Below the pieces are notes generated by a model. It did not search any database and was not told the origin of the DNA. It saw nothing but the letters and a program-made list of their open reading frames with translations. The translations under genes and the position numbers were made by a program. Of a stretch of 64,000 nucleotides of DNA, positions 1 to 7,432 are shown piece after piece. The stretch comes from CAZSDU01 sp964605775 (GTDB lineage: Bacteria; Bacteroidota; Bacteroidia; Bacteroidales; FEN-979), in NCBI GenBank assembly GCA_964605775.1, contig CAZSDU010000008.1:32724-96723 (forward strand), given 5' to 3'. Positions within the stretch are counted from its first letter, which is position 1. The number at the start of each line of letters is the position of its first letter.

Positions 1-441
1 ATGATGGGATATTATAAAAACGAAGAAGCGACTGCACAGGTGATTGACCAGGAAGGCTGGCTTCATACCGGCGACTTGGGAATCCTTGACAAACATGGAA
101 ACATTTTTATCAAGGGAAGAAGTAAAAGCATGATTCTGGGACCCTCCGGTAAAAACATATATCCTGAAGAACTTGAGTCGGTGTTGAATAATCGTTTCCT
201 GGTTATGGAATCACTGGTGATCGAAAGAAATCAAAAACTCATTGCCTTGATCCATCCCGATGCGGATGCTATGCAAAAAGCCGGAGTCAGCATGGAACAA
301 CTTCCGGAACTATTTAAAGCTTATATTCATGACCTTAATCATAGGATTCCCAAATATATTACAGTCGCTGATTTTGAAATTTTTCCAACAGAATTTGAAA
401 AGACTCCCAAGAGAAGCATTAAACGGTTTTTATATTCCTGA
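1..441 (+). CDS. AMP-dependent acyl-CoA synthetase/ligase, C-terminal part (cut by window edge)
   Basis: This is the C-terminal end of an adenylate-forming acyl-CoA ligase, which activates a carboxylic acid with ATP and transfers it to CoA. The visible 146 residues contain the conserved GWLHTGD motif, then the hinge GRSKSMI and the NIYPEELE motif typical of long-chain acyl-CoA ligases. A C-terminal Lys-rich segment (KTPKRSIKRF) holds the likely catalytic lysine. The reading frame is open to the left edge, so the ATG at base 1 is almost certainly internal and about three quarters of the protein is missing. Its TGA abuts the ATG of the next gene with no gap, which suggests co-transcription. Substrate chain length cannot be judged from this fragment. 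Confidence 0.85.
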   Translation: MMGYYKNEEATAQVIDQEGWLHTGDLGILDKHGNIFIKGRSKSMILGPSGKNIYPEELESVLNNRFLVMESLVIERNQKLIALIHPDADAMQKAGVSMEQLPELFKAYIHDLNHRIPKYITVADFEIFPTEFEKTPKRSIKRFLYS

Positions 442-1713
442 ATGTTGAAACGGGAGACTTATGACGTTGTGGTGGTCGGCGCAGGACCCGCCGGACTGAT
501 TGCTTCCGGAAGAGTTGCATCGCTCGGCGGAAAAGTCCTCTTACTGGAAAAAATGAACGTTGCCGGGCGGAAATTACTGATCACCGGAAAAGGCCGCTGT
601 AATATTACTAACGTAGCCCCTCGGAGTGAATTTTTGAAACATATCTATCCCAATGGCCGGTTCTTAAAACATGCTTTTTCGGTGTTCTTTACCGGTGATA
701 TTATTGAACTTTTATCGTCCCAGGGATTGGAAACTAATGTTGAAAGGGGTGGTAGGGTATTTCCCCTCAGCAACAAATCTTCGGATGTGCTTTCAGCCTT
801 ACTCCGTTGGGTAAAAAGCCTTCAGGTGGAAATCGAATATGGACAAAAATTGGATAGCCTTGTCATCAGTGAAGGAAGTATATCAGGAGTCCGCGTATTG
901 ACGCAAGGGAAACTAATAGAAATTAAAACCCGAAAAGTGATCCTTTGTACCGGAGGATGCTCCTACCCTGCCACAGGATCTACCGGAGATGGATATAAAA
1001 TAGCTGCCGCCTCAGGGCATAACATCGCGTCTCCACGGCCGGCCCTCGTTCCTTTGGAAACCTACGGCGATACCGCTCAGAGACTTCAGGGACTGAGCCT
1101 GAAAAACGTGAATGCTTCAGTCTGGATCAATGGCCGGAAATTCAAAGAAGCTTTTGGAGAAATGCTCTTTACCCATTTTGGTGTTTCCGGACCCATTATT
1201 CTCAGCCTGAGCAGATTTGTGGTGGATGAAATCCTTCAACATCACCATGTTGATCTTTCCATTGACCTTAAACCCGCCCTGGATGAAGCGAAACTTGATC
1301 TCCGTCTGATCCGGGATCTTAATGAGCATGGCAAAAAAAAGATGGTTAACCTATTCCGTTTGTGGCTTCCCGCTTTGCTCATCCCCATATTTCTGGAAGA
1401 AACGGGAATAGACGGTGAAAAAGCAGGACATCAGCTGAATTCAAAAGAACGGCGTAAGGTAATGCTTTTAATGAAAAATTTCCGGCTTCAGGTAAAAGGT
1501 TTCCGATCTTTTACAGAAGCCATCATTACAGCCGGCGGAATTCCGACCTCGGAGATTAACCCGGAAACCATGGAATCTAAAATACAGAAAAATCTATATT
1601 TTGCCGGTGAAATTATTGACCTCGACGCCGACACAGGCGGTTATAACCTTCAACTGGCTTACTCTACTGCATGGCTGGCCGGTCAATCGGCCATGAATAC
1701 ATTGAATGCTTAG
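442..1713 (+). CDS. NAD(P)/FAD-dependent oxidoreductase, HI0933/BaiN family
   Basis: This 423-residue flavoprotein belongs to the HI0933-like (BaiN/RdsA) family of soluble oxidoreductases. The N-terminal Rossmann FAD site is VVVVGAGPAGL (about residues 9-19). It is followed by GRKLLITGKGRCN, a family hallmark near residues 42-54. A C-terminal segment, TAGGIPTSEINPETM and then GEIIDLDADTGGYNLQ, closes the FAD site. The family's substrate is mostly undefined; some members reduce bile-acid or flavone-like compounds, so no specific reaction is assigned. It starts at the base after the upstream ligase stop and its stop overlaps the convergent gene by four bases (TTAG). Confidence 0.85.
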   Translation: MLKRETYDVVVVGAGPAGLIASGRVASLGGKVLLLEKMNVAGRKLLITGKGRCNITNVAPRSEFLKHIYPNGRFLKHAFSVFFTGDIIELLSSQGLETNVERGGRVFPLSNKSSDVLSALLRWVKSLQVEIEYGQKLDSLVISEGSISGVRVLTQGKLIEIKTRKVILCTGGCSYPATGSTGDGYKIAAASGHNIASPRPALVPLETYGDTAQRLQGLSLKNVNASVWINGRKFKEAFGEMLFTHFGVSGPIILSLSRFVVDEILQHHHVDLSIDLKPALDEAKLDLRLIRDLNEHGKKKMVNLFRLWLPALLIPIFLEETGIDGEKAGHQLNSKERRKVMLLMKNFRLQVKGFRSFTEAIITAGGIPTSEINPETMESKIQKNLYFAGEIIDLDADTGGYNLQLAYSTAWLAGQSAMNTLNA

Positions 1714-3248
1714 TTTTCTTTGGCCATAATCTGTAGGGCAATTTTTATCCCGTCTGCTGCACTTGATATAATTCCTCCTGTATATCCTCCTCCTTCTCCT
1801 GCCATGAAAAGATTAGCGAAACCACTGCAAAGTCCGTTTTTTTCCCTGATTACCTGAACGGGAGAGGAGGTTTTACTTTCAAGTCCCAGTAATATACCGT
1901 TTTCATAACCCTTGATTTTATGACAAAACGACTTTAATCCTTCCTTCATGGAGGGGACTATTTCTCCTGGCAGCATTGCCCAAAGCGGAGCAGGAGTGAT
2001 TCCGAGGGGATAGCTGCTGTCAGGGATCTTTATTGGTTCTTTTCCTGAGAGAAAATCTCTGATACTGCAGAATGGCGCCCGGTAATTTCCGGAAAAATCA
2101 TAAAAAGTATGTTCGAGAGCTTCCATCCAGGATAAAAAGTCCTCAGGGCTGATTTTCTTTCCCGTCAGCTGATCGGGATGAATACCTGCAACACAGGCAG
2201 CATTAGCAAAGCGTCCGTCCCTTTGATAGTTGCTCATTCCATTCACAATATTCTGATGAGCATATGTCGCTGCCGGAACCACCATTCCTCCCGGACACAT
2301 GCAAAATGAATAAACAGGATGTTTACCATCTGCTTCCGAAGTCAGTCGATATTCTGCCGCTTTCACCCCTTGCAGTTTCTCAACGCCCCATTGAGCGCGA
2401 TTGATCTCCCGTTGAAGATGTTCCGCACGGCATCCCAGGGCAAAGTTTTTGGTACGAAAGCCAACCCCTCTTCGCATCAGCATGCGATATGTTTCATACG
2501 ATGAATGACCAGGGGCAACAATAAAATAATCCCCACTGAATGCTTCCCTTCCGGAAAATGCTTCTTTAACCTCTCCTTGCTGAACGGTCAGGTCATCCAT
2601 TGTTGTTTCAAACCTGATAATTCCTCCCAGTGAGGAATACTTTTCTCCAAGGGTTTTAACCACCCGCCTTAAGTGATTGCTCCCGACATGAGGATGGGAA
2701 AGGTACCTTATCTCCTCCGGTGCGCCGGCATTGATGTAGGATGAAATGATGAATGCCTTCTCCCTTGAAATATGTTTCGACCGTGAGGTAAGTTTGCCAT
2801 CAGAGAAGGTGCCAGCACCTCCTTCACCAAAAGCATAATTCGACCTGGGGTCAAATTCTCCTGTTTTTTCAAAATGAAGGATTCCCTTTTCTCGTTTATT
2901 GACATCCCTGCCCCTTTCCAGAATCAGGGTCTCAAATCCTGCCATTTGAAGGATATAAGCGGCAAAAAATCCGGCCGGGCCGCTTCCTGTAACAACAACC
3001 TTCTTATGGCGTTTTTTATACGCAATATTCAAGGACGGAGAAGGTTCTTTTTCATCCCCTTGAATGTTATCACACGAAACAGCAACCCTCAATTGCCAGA
3101 AAATATTGCGCTTATTTCGGGCATCGAGGCTTTTATTCATGATCTGATAAGTAAATTGCTTAGTCCGGAACTTTTTTTCTATTTCCTTTTCTAATTCCTT
3201 AACTGTAAAAGCCGATGGCATTGTCAGTTCAATGAATATGGATCCCAT
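1710..3248 (-). CDS. FAD-dependent dehydrogenase (COG2509-like)
   Basis: The 512-residue product resembles the uncharacterised FAD-dependent dehydrogenases of COG2509. A roughly 80-residue N-terminal extension precedes the dinucleotide-binding motif VVVTGSGPAGFFAAYIL, near residues 85-101. Further family segments are NYAFGEGGAGTFSDGKLTSR, CMCPGGMVVPA and the C-terminal FMAGEGGGYTGGI, which contacts FAD. The cellular substrate is unknown. The first ATG (base 3248) is kept; an in-frame ATG at 3221 is an alternative. A perfect -7 element (TATCTTTG on this strand, 3289-3296) lies 40 bases upstream. The gene is divergent from the radical SAM gene and convergent with the HI0933-family gene. Confidence 0.8.
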   Translation of the reverse strand: MGSIFIELTMPSAFTVKELEKEIEKKFRTKQFTYQIMNKSLDARNKRNIFWQLRVAVSCDNIQGDEKEPSPSLNIAYKKRHKKVVVTGSGPAGFFAAYILQMAGFETLILERGRDVNKREKGILHFEKTGEFDPRSNYAFGEGGAGTFSDGKLTSRSKHISREKAFIISSYINAGAPEEIRYLSHPHVGSNHLRRVVKTLGEKYSSLGGIIRFETTMDDLTVQQGEVKEAFSGREAFSGDYFIVAPGHSSYETYRMLMRRGVGFRTKNFALGCRAEHLQREINRAQWGVEKLQGVKAAEYRLTSEADGKHPVYSFCMCPGGMVVPAATYAHQNIVNGMSNYQRDGRFANAACVAGIHPDQLTGKKISPEDFLSWMEALEHTFYDFSGNYRAPFCSIRDFLSGKEPIKIPDSSYPLGITPAPLWAMLPGEIVPSMKEGLKSFCHKIKGYENGILLGLESKTSSPVQVIREKNGLCSGFANLFMAGEGGGYTGGIISSAADGIKIALQIMAKEN

Positions 3249-3288
3249 ATTTCAGGATTGAGATTTAATGATTAACATATAATCAGCA

Positions 3289-3296
3289 CAAAGATA
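3289..3296 (-). promoter_or_regulatory. Bacteroidota -7 promoter element for the COG2509-like gene
   Basis: Read on the minus strand this is TATCTTTG, a perfect match to the Bacteroidota -7 consensus TAnnTTTG. It lies 40 bases upstream of the ATG at 3248. A good -33 TTTG at the usual spacing was not found, so the call rests on the -7 box and its position. Confidence 0.45.
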
Positions 3297-3364
3297 AAGG
3301 TACTGAGTATTAATCTCTGAAAACACAGTCAGAAATTTATCAGCATTGTTTCGGGACGGAAACG

Positions 3365-3372
3365 TATCTTTG
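3365..3372 (+). promoter_or_regulatory. Bacteroidota -7 promoter element for the radical SAM gene
   Basis: TATCTTTG matches TAnnTTTG exactly and is the same octamer used on the other strand at 3289-3296. A TTG at 3346-3348 is a possible -33 element, but the 16-base gap is shorter than the usual 19-21. A start of transcription a few bases downstream fits translation from the ATG at 3411 better than from 3387. Confidence 0.45.
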
Positions 3373-3410
3373 CTGTTTCTGTTCCCTTGGGAGAACTACA
3401 AAATTACTTT

Positions 3411-5339
3411 ATGAAGATATTGTTAATCAGTCCTGGAATGCCTGATGATGTTGACAGCAGAATAACACAGGGAATCCCTTTTCTCTTTGCCAAGACGCTT
3501 TTTGCTCCCCATGCAGTTGCCGCAGTTGCCGCACTCACCCCTGCTGAACATGAGGTGGAAATCCATGACGAATATACCCGGGGGCCAGTGGATCAAATCA
3601 TTCAAAACAATGTTTACGATATCATCGGCATTTCGGTAACTTCCAACCAGCAAAAACGTTCCCTGCGGATTGCAAGATTGTGCAGAGAGATTAACACTTC
3701 TGCCCTAATCGTGATGGGAGGAATTGGTGTTGAACACTTTATCCATAAAGAAATGACCGATATTGATGTCATTTTTCATGGGGAGGCAGAAGAAACCTGG
3801 CCGAAATTTTTAGAAGATTACGAAACCGGTTCATGGTTGAGGGTTTATAGAAACTACACCAAGCCTGATATGAGTCAAACGCCAGCTCCACGCTGGGAGT
3901 TACTGAAACAGGATCTTCCTTCATACACATCTGCTTTACTGCAAACCACCAGAGGCTGTCCCTTCGACTGCAGTTTCTGTGACGTGATCTATACGTTCGG
4001 GCGCAAACTCAGAAGTAAGACCATCCCTCAGGTTCTGGAAGAAATCAGGAGACTTCACGCCCTGGGTGTAAAAATGATTTTTATCGCAGATGATAATTTC
4101 GCAGGGGATAAGCAATATACCAAAGCCTTGCTGAGAGAAATGATCCCTTTGAATAATTCCTTTAAAGCACCCATAGATTTTATTACTCAGATCGATATCA
4201 CCATCGCCCAGGATGAAGAATTACTCACCCTGCTCGCCGATTGCAATTTCCAGGCAGTAATGATCGGGATTGAATCGGTCAATGAGAAATCTTTAAAGGA
4301 TTTCAATAAGCAGCAAAACATGCGGTTCCCCATTCGTGAATCAGTGATGAAAATCCAATCCTACGGCATCATTGTCCTCGCCCATATGATCATTGGTGCT
4401 GATTCTGATGATCCATCGGTTTTTAAAAAAACCAGCGATTTTATCGCCCATGCCAATATCGTTCATCACCTCTGTCATCCCCTGGCTGCTCCTCCGGGGA
4501 CAAAAATGTGGTATGACCTTAAACGGCAAGGGCGTATCGTTTTAACAGAACAGGATGAAATCAATGATAAACTAGATATCATTTCCAATATCATTCCAAA
4601 ACAAATGAGCAGGGTCGAATTGTTTGAAGGACTTGCACAATACTGGGAACACATCTATGATCCCCGGGAATTCACCAAACGCGCACTATCATTCCTTGAT
4701 GGAATTACCTATAAGCCCAAAGTGAAAGAAGCCGGATTTTCATCCCTTTGGACATTACGCAAAATGCTTTGGAGGCTTTTTACTTTTTTTATGTTTGACG
4801 TTGAAAAGCCACATAAAAAAGCATTCTTCACCATACTTAGGGCGACTAGAAAAAAAGGTATGTACCTTTTACCAAAAATCATATATCTCTATACCAGTTA
4901 TCTTGTTGATCATAACCGCTCCCTTCATGATGCACGAGTAGCCAGAACACATGCCCAATGGGAAAAAGATAATCCCGAGAAAATCATAGTGGATGATACG
5001 ACCATCCCCATTTCCGAGAGTTTTAGGGAACATGCCGCCGCTTTATTTAAAGCTGCTTATCAAAAGGCAAGACTCAGGGTTTCATCGAAAGAAACGCTAT
5101 ACAACGTTGTGATTGCCGCAATGGTAGACTTTAACGATCGCTTTGGGAAAAATTTCGAAGGCTATGATGAACACCAGGGAGAATTGGTTCAACTGACATG
5201 CGACAGGGTCATGAATCAATTCAACCTGCCTGCTGAAACAGTCAATAATGATCTCCCACTACATCCGCCCCCGGGGTTCACACGAGAAATCCTGGATGCA
5301 CTCGATAATGCTGTACGTTATCGTGACAGCAATCATTAA
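3411..5339 (+). CDS. B12-binding domain radical SAM protein
   Basis: The 642-residue product has an N-terminal cobalamin-binding-like Rossmann domain (about 1-150) and a radical SAM core. The 4Fe-4S motif is C183-x3-C187-x2-C190 in TTRGCPFDCSFCDV. This architecture is that of class B radical SAM methylases and related HpnJ/HpnR-like enzymes, with a DUF4070-like segment after the core. The usual DxHxxG cobalamin ligand motif is absent; the nearest equivalent is DEYTRG at 53-58, with Tyr in the His position, as in many class B proteins. About 200 extra C-terminal residues contain no recognised domain. I chose the ATG at 3411 (MKILLISPGMPDD) because the family begins directly with this strand; an upstream in-frame start at 3387 adds eight residues. 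The substrate is not predictable. Confidence 0.8.
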   Translation: MKILLISPGMPDDVDSRITQGIPFLFAKTLFAPHAVAAVAALTPAEHEVEIHDEYTRGPVDQIIQNNVYDIIGISVTSNQQKRSLRIARLCREINTSALIVMGGIGVEHFIHKEMTDIDVIFHGEAEETWPKFLEDYETGSWLRVYRNYTKPDMSQTPAPRWELLKQDLPSYTSALLQTTRGCPFDCSFCDVIYTFGRKLRSKTIPQVLEEIRRLHALGVKMIFIADDNFAGDKQYTKALLREMIPLNNSFKAPIDFITQIDITIAQDEELLTLLADCNFQAVMIGIESVNEKSLKDFNKQQNMRFPIRESVMKIQSYGIIVLAHMIIGADSDDPSVFKKTSDFIAHANIVHHLCHPLAAPPGTKMWYDLKRQGRIVLTEQDEINDKLDIISNIIPKQMSRVELFEGLAQYWEHIYDPREFTKRALSFLDGITYKPKVKEAGFSSLWTLRKMLWRLFTFFMFDVEKPHKKAFFTILRATRKKGMYLLPKIIYLYTSYLVDHNRSLHDARVARTHAQWEKDNPEKIIVDDTTIPISESFREHAAALFKAAYQKARLRVSSKETLYNVVIAAMVDFNDRFGKNFEGYDEHQGELVQLTCDRVMNQFNLPAETVNNDLPLHPPPGFTREILDALDNAVRYRDSNH

Positions 5340-5383
5340 ATAATATTTTTATCATAGCTTCGTTTATCAAAAAACACCCTCGT

Positions 5384-6076
5384 ATGAAAAGAATCTGTCT
5401 GTTTTTTCTTTCTCTTTTAATTGCTGGTTCTGTTTTTTCGCAACAAGAGGATCCTCAAGGGAAAAAAGCCGAAAATCCTGAATTCAAAACGATTTTCGGA
5501 AAAGGGAGCCACAGCCGTATTCCCATTGGGTATTTTATTGACCTGAATGCTGGCTATACTATATTTAACGGAAAAAGTGTTTTTCTACCCGGTCTCAGCG
5601 CCGGTCTTATTCTTAATCATCATTGGACGATAGGACTTACGGGTACTTTTTTAGGAAACCCGTGGAACCTCTATTATAATGATATTTATTTTGACTCTGT
5701 GAACTTCAGTATGCATAATGCAAAACTTAGCGGAGGCTTCGGTGGTGCTTTGCTGGAATATACGCTTCTGCCTTACGCTGCTGTCCACGTTTCATTTCCC
5801 CTCGCCATCGGGTTTGGTTATCTGCAATACACTTCAGATGATTATTATGCCTGGAATACTAATCATCATAATTTCTGGAATTCACACCTTGTGGCAAACT
5901 CCTGGATTTTGTATCTTGAACCCGGCCTGAGGGCTGAATTCAATTTGGCTAAAAAATTACGGTTAGGGGTTGGAATCAGCTACCGTTATTCTCCGAAAGT
6001 TGATTTACCCAACACCCCCACAACCTTGGTCAATCAATTCACAGCAAGAGTAAACCTTCGTTTCGGCAAGTTTTAA
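5384..6076 (+). CDS. Secreted outer-membrane beta-barrel-like protein, unknown function
   Basis: The 230-residue protein begins with a clear signal peptide (MKRICLFFLSLLIAGSVFSQ). The rest alternates short hydrophobic and polar stretches rich in Tyr, Gly and Asn, ending in a Phe-containing strand (TARVNLRFGKF). Such a pattern is typical of small outer-membrane barrels of Bacteroidota. No enzymatic motif is visible. A weak -7-like TAGCTTCG lies at 5355-5362, one mismatch from consensus. The gene ends five bases before the convergent Tyr/Trp-rich protein gene. Confidence 0.6.
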   Translation: MKRICLFFLSLLIAGSVFSQQEDPQGKKAENPEFKTIFGKGSHSRIPIGYFIDLNAGYTIFNGKSVFLPGLSAGLILNHHWTIGLTGTFLGNPWNLYYNDIYFDSVNFSMHNAKLSGGFGGALLEYTLLPYAAVHVSFPLAIGFGYLQYTSDDYYAWNTNHHNFWNSHLVANSWILYLEPGLRAEFNLAKKLRLGVGISYRYSPKVDLPNTPTTLVNQFTARVNLRFGKF

Positions 6077-6080
6077 AGTT

Positions 6081-7313
6081 TCACTTTTTCCCCGGACGTT
6101 CCTGTTTTTTTTCAGGGCTGTTTTTTTGTTTTTCCGCAGGGATATTCTTTTGTTTTTCCACAGGAATTACCGGTTTTGATGTTGAATGCTGCACTTCTTT
6201 TTTCATTGGTGGTCTTGTTGCTTTTGTATTGGAAACAGCCGGCTTTTCGGTTTTCATGGTCGATGTCTTCGGTTTTGTGTTCGGAGATGGATTTATCCTC
6301 TGCTTGGTATTTGTCCCTTGATTAACCGGACTGGTTTTTTGAGGATACATTGTTTTAGACTGGTTATTAACCCCCTGATTTTTTTCCACTCGCCTTAAAC
6401 CCGGGTTTAAATCATTCTTTTTTTCTTGATTATATCCCGGATTTGGTGTCAGGGATTTTTTTCCCGGTCCGGCACTATTATTTCTTAACTCATAGGTTTT
6501 TGAATAGACTCCGCTTGTTCTGTTGTGTCTGACCATGGGAGAAGAAGAACTTCTGGATCCGTACCAGTGATTAAATTCAGGATTTCTGTAATGGGGAGAA
6601 CGGTAATAATACCCATGCCAGTATGGATGATGGTGATAATAATATCCGTAATAGTTCCTCCAGTACCAGGGAGACCAAGGCCTCCACCAGGGTGGATAAT
6701 AATACCAGTTCCAGGGAGAAACATAAAGGGTATAAGTCGGAGCATAGATATACCGGATTACAGGCCAATAGGAAACAGAAACATAGATGGTTGTCTGAGT
6801 CCCTGCTGTTTCCACTATCCTGGTCTCCGAATGACTGGTTTCTGAAGTTCCTGCTTCTTTTCCTTCCGCATAGTTTTCATTGGGCTCAATGATATAATCT
6901 TTGCCGTAAAGGTCTTCATTGCCAATGATCTGAACATGATATGTTCCGGATTTGTCTTTGTCAATATAGATTACCGCTACATCCTGGTTTTCTGTTTTTG
7001 CCACAGGGACCTGAAGAACAATGGCGTGATTATCGCCATCCTGATGATCAATGACCCTGATATAGTCGGTCTGATCATCATTATTCAGATCAAGGTTATT
7101 AATCTTTGAATCTTCCAGGTTAAGTTTTTTCTCAAATTCTTCAAGGGTTTTGCATTGCTGAAAAAGGTCAAGGACAGCAAAAAGATTCAGGTTATCACCG
7201 GGTAAGCCCAGTGAATCCGGTACCGGCACATCCTGTGTGCGGGCATTTACCTGTATTGAGCTGAATGCAGCCATCAGGATCAGTGACATCAGTAATAAGA
7301 CTTTCGTTTTCAT
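6081..7313 (-). CDS. Exported Tyr/Trp/His-rich protein with disordered basic tail
   Basis: The 410-residue product starts with a signal peptide (MKTKVLLLMSLILMAAFSSI). Residues about 40-140 form an acidic domain found in other Bacteroidota proteins of unknown function, with segments like KINNLDLNNDDQTDYIRV that resemble a Ca2+-loop-like DxNxDxxxD pattern. Then comes an extreme aromatic stretch containing runs such as WNWYYYPPWWRPWSPWYW and NYYGYYYHHHPYWHGYYY. The last 140 residues are low-complexity Asn, Pro, Lys, Thr and Gln, likely disordered and very basic. I chose the ATG at 7313 because it gives a proper signal peptide and because a terminator lies inside the longer reading frame that begins at 7394. 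Function is unknown; a cell-wall or matrix-associated role is inference. Confidence 0.65.
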   Translation of the reverse strand: MKTKVLLLMSLILMAAFSSIQVNARTQDVPVPDSLGLPGDNLNLFAVLDLFQQCKTLEEFEKKLNLEDSKINNLDLNNDDQTDYIRVIDHQDGDNHAIVLQVPVAKTENQDVAVIYIDKDKSGTYHVQIIGNEDLYGKDYIIEPNENYAEGKEAGTSETSHSETRIVETAGTQTTIYVSVSYWPVIRYIYAPTYTLYVSPWNWYYYPPWWRPWSPWYWRNYYGYYYHHHPYWHGYYYRSPHYRNPEFNHWYGSRSSSSPMVRHNRTSGVYSKTYELRNNSAGPGKKSLTPNPGYNQEKKNDLNPGLRRVEKNQGVNNQSKTMYPQKTSPVNQGTNTKQRINPSPNTKPKTSTMKTEKPAVSNTKATRPPMKKEVQHSTSKPVIPVEKQKNIPAEKQKNSPEKKQERPGKK

Positions 7314-7368
7314 GGGAGTATTTTTAAAAAACAGTATCATACTTCTCTTCACAACAAATACCATGCCC

Positions 7369-7400
7369 AAAAAAAAGGCCACCTGATTACTCATGTGACC
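7369..7400 (-). terminator. Rho-independent terminator after the LruC protein gene
   Basis: On the minus strand GGTCAC (7400-7395) pairs with GTGGCC (7382-7377), including one G-U wobble, across a 12-base loop. Eight T residues follow directly (7376-7369). It lies 33 bases beyond the stop of the 7433-9646 gene and upstream of the chosen start at 7313, so the two genes are probably separate transcripts. Confidence 0.5.
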
Positions 7401-7432
7401 CCCTGGGGTATTCGTCCAAACTAAAGCAAATG

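Noticed and set aside
3517..3540. GCAGTTGCC tandem repeat
   Set aside because: It lies inside the radical SAM coding region and encodes a plain Ala-Val-Ala repeat, so it has no separate meaning.
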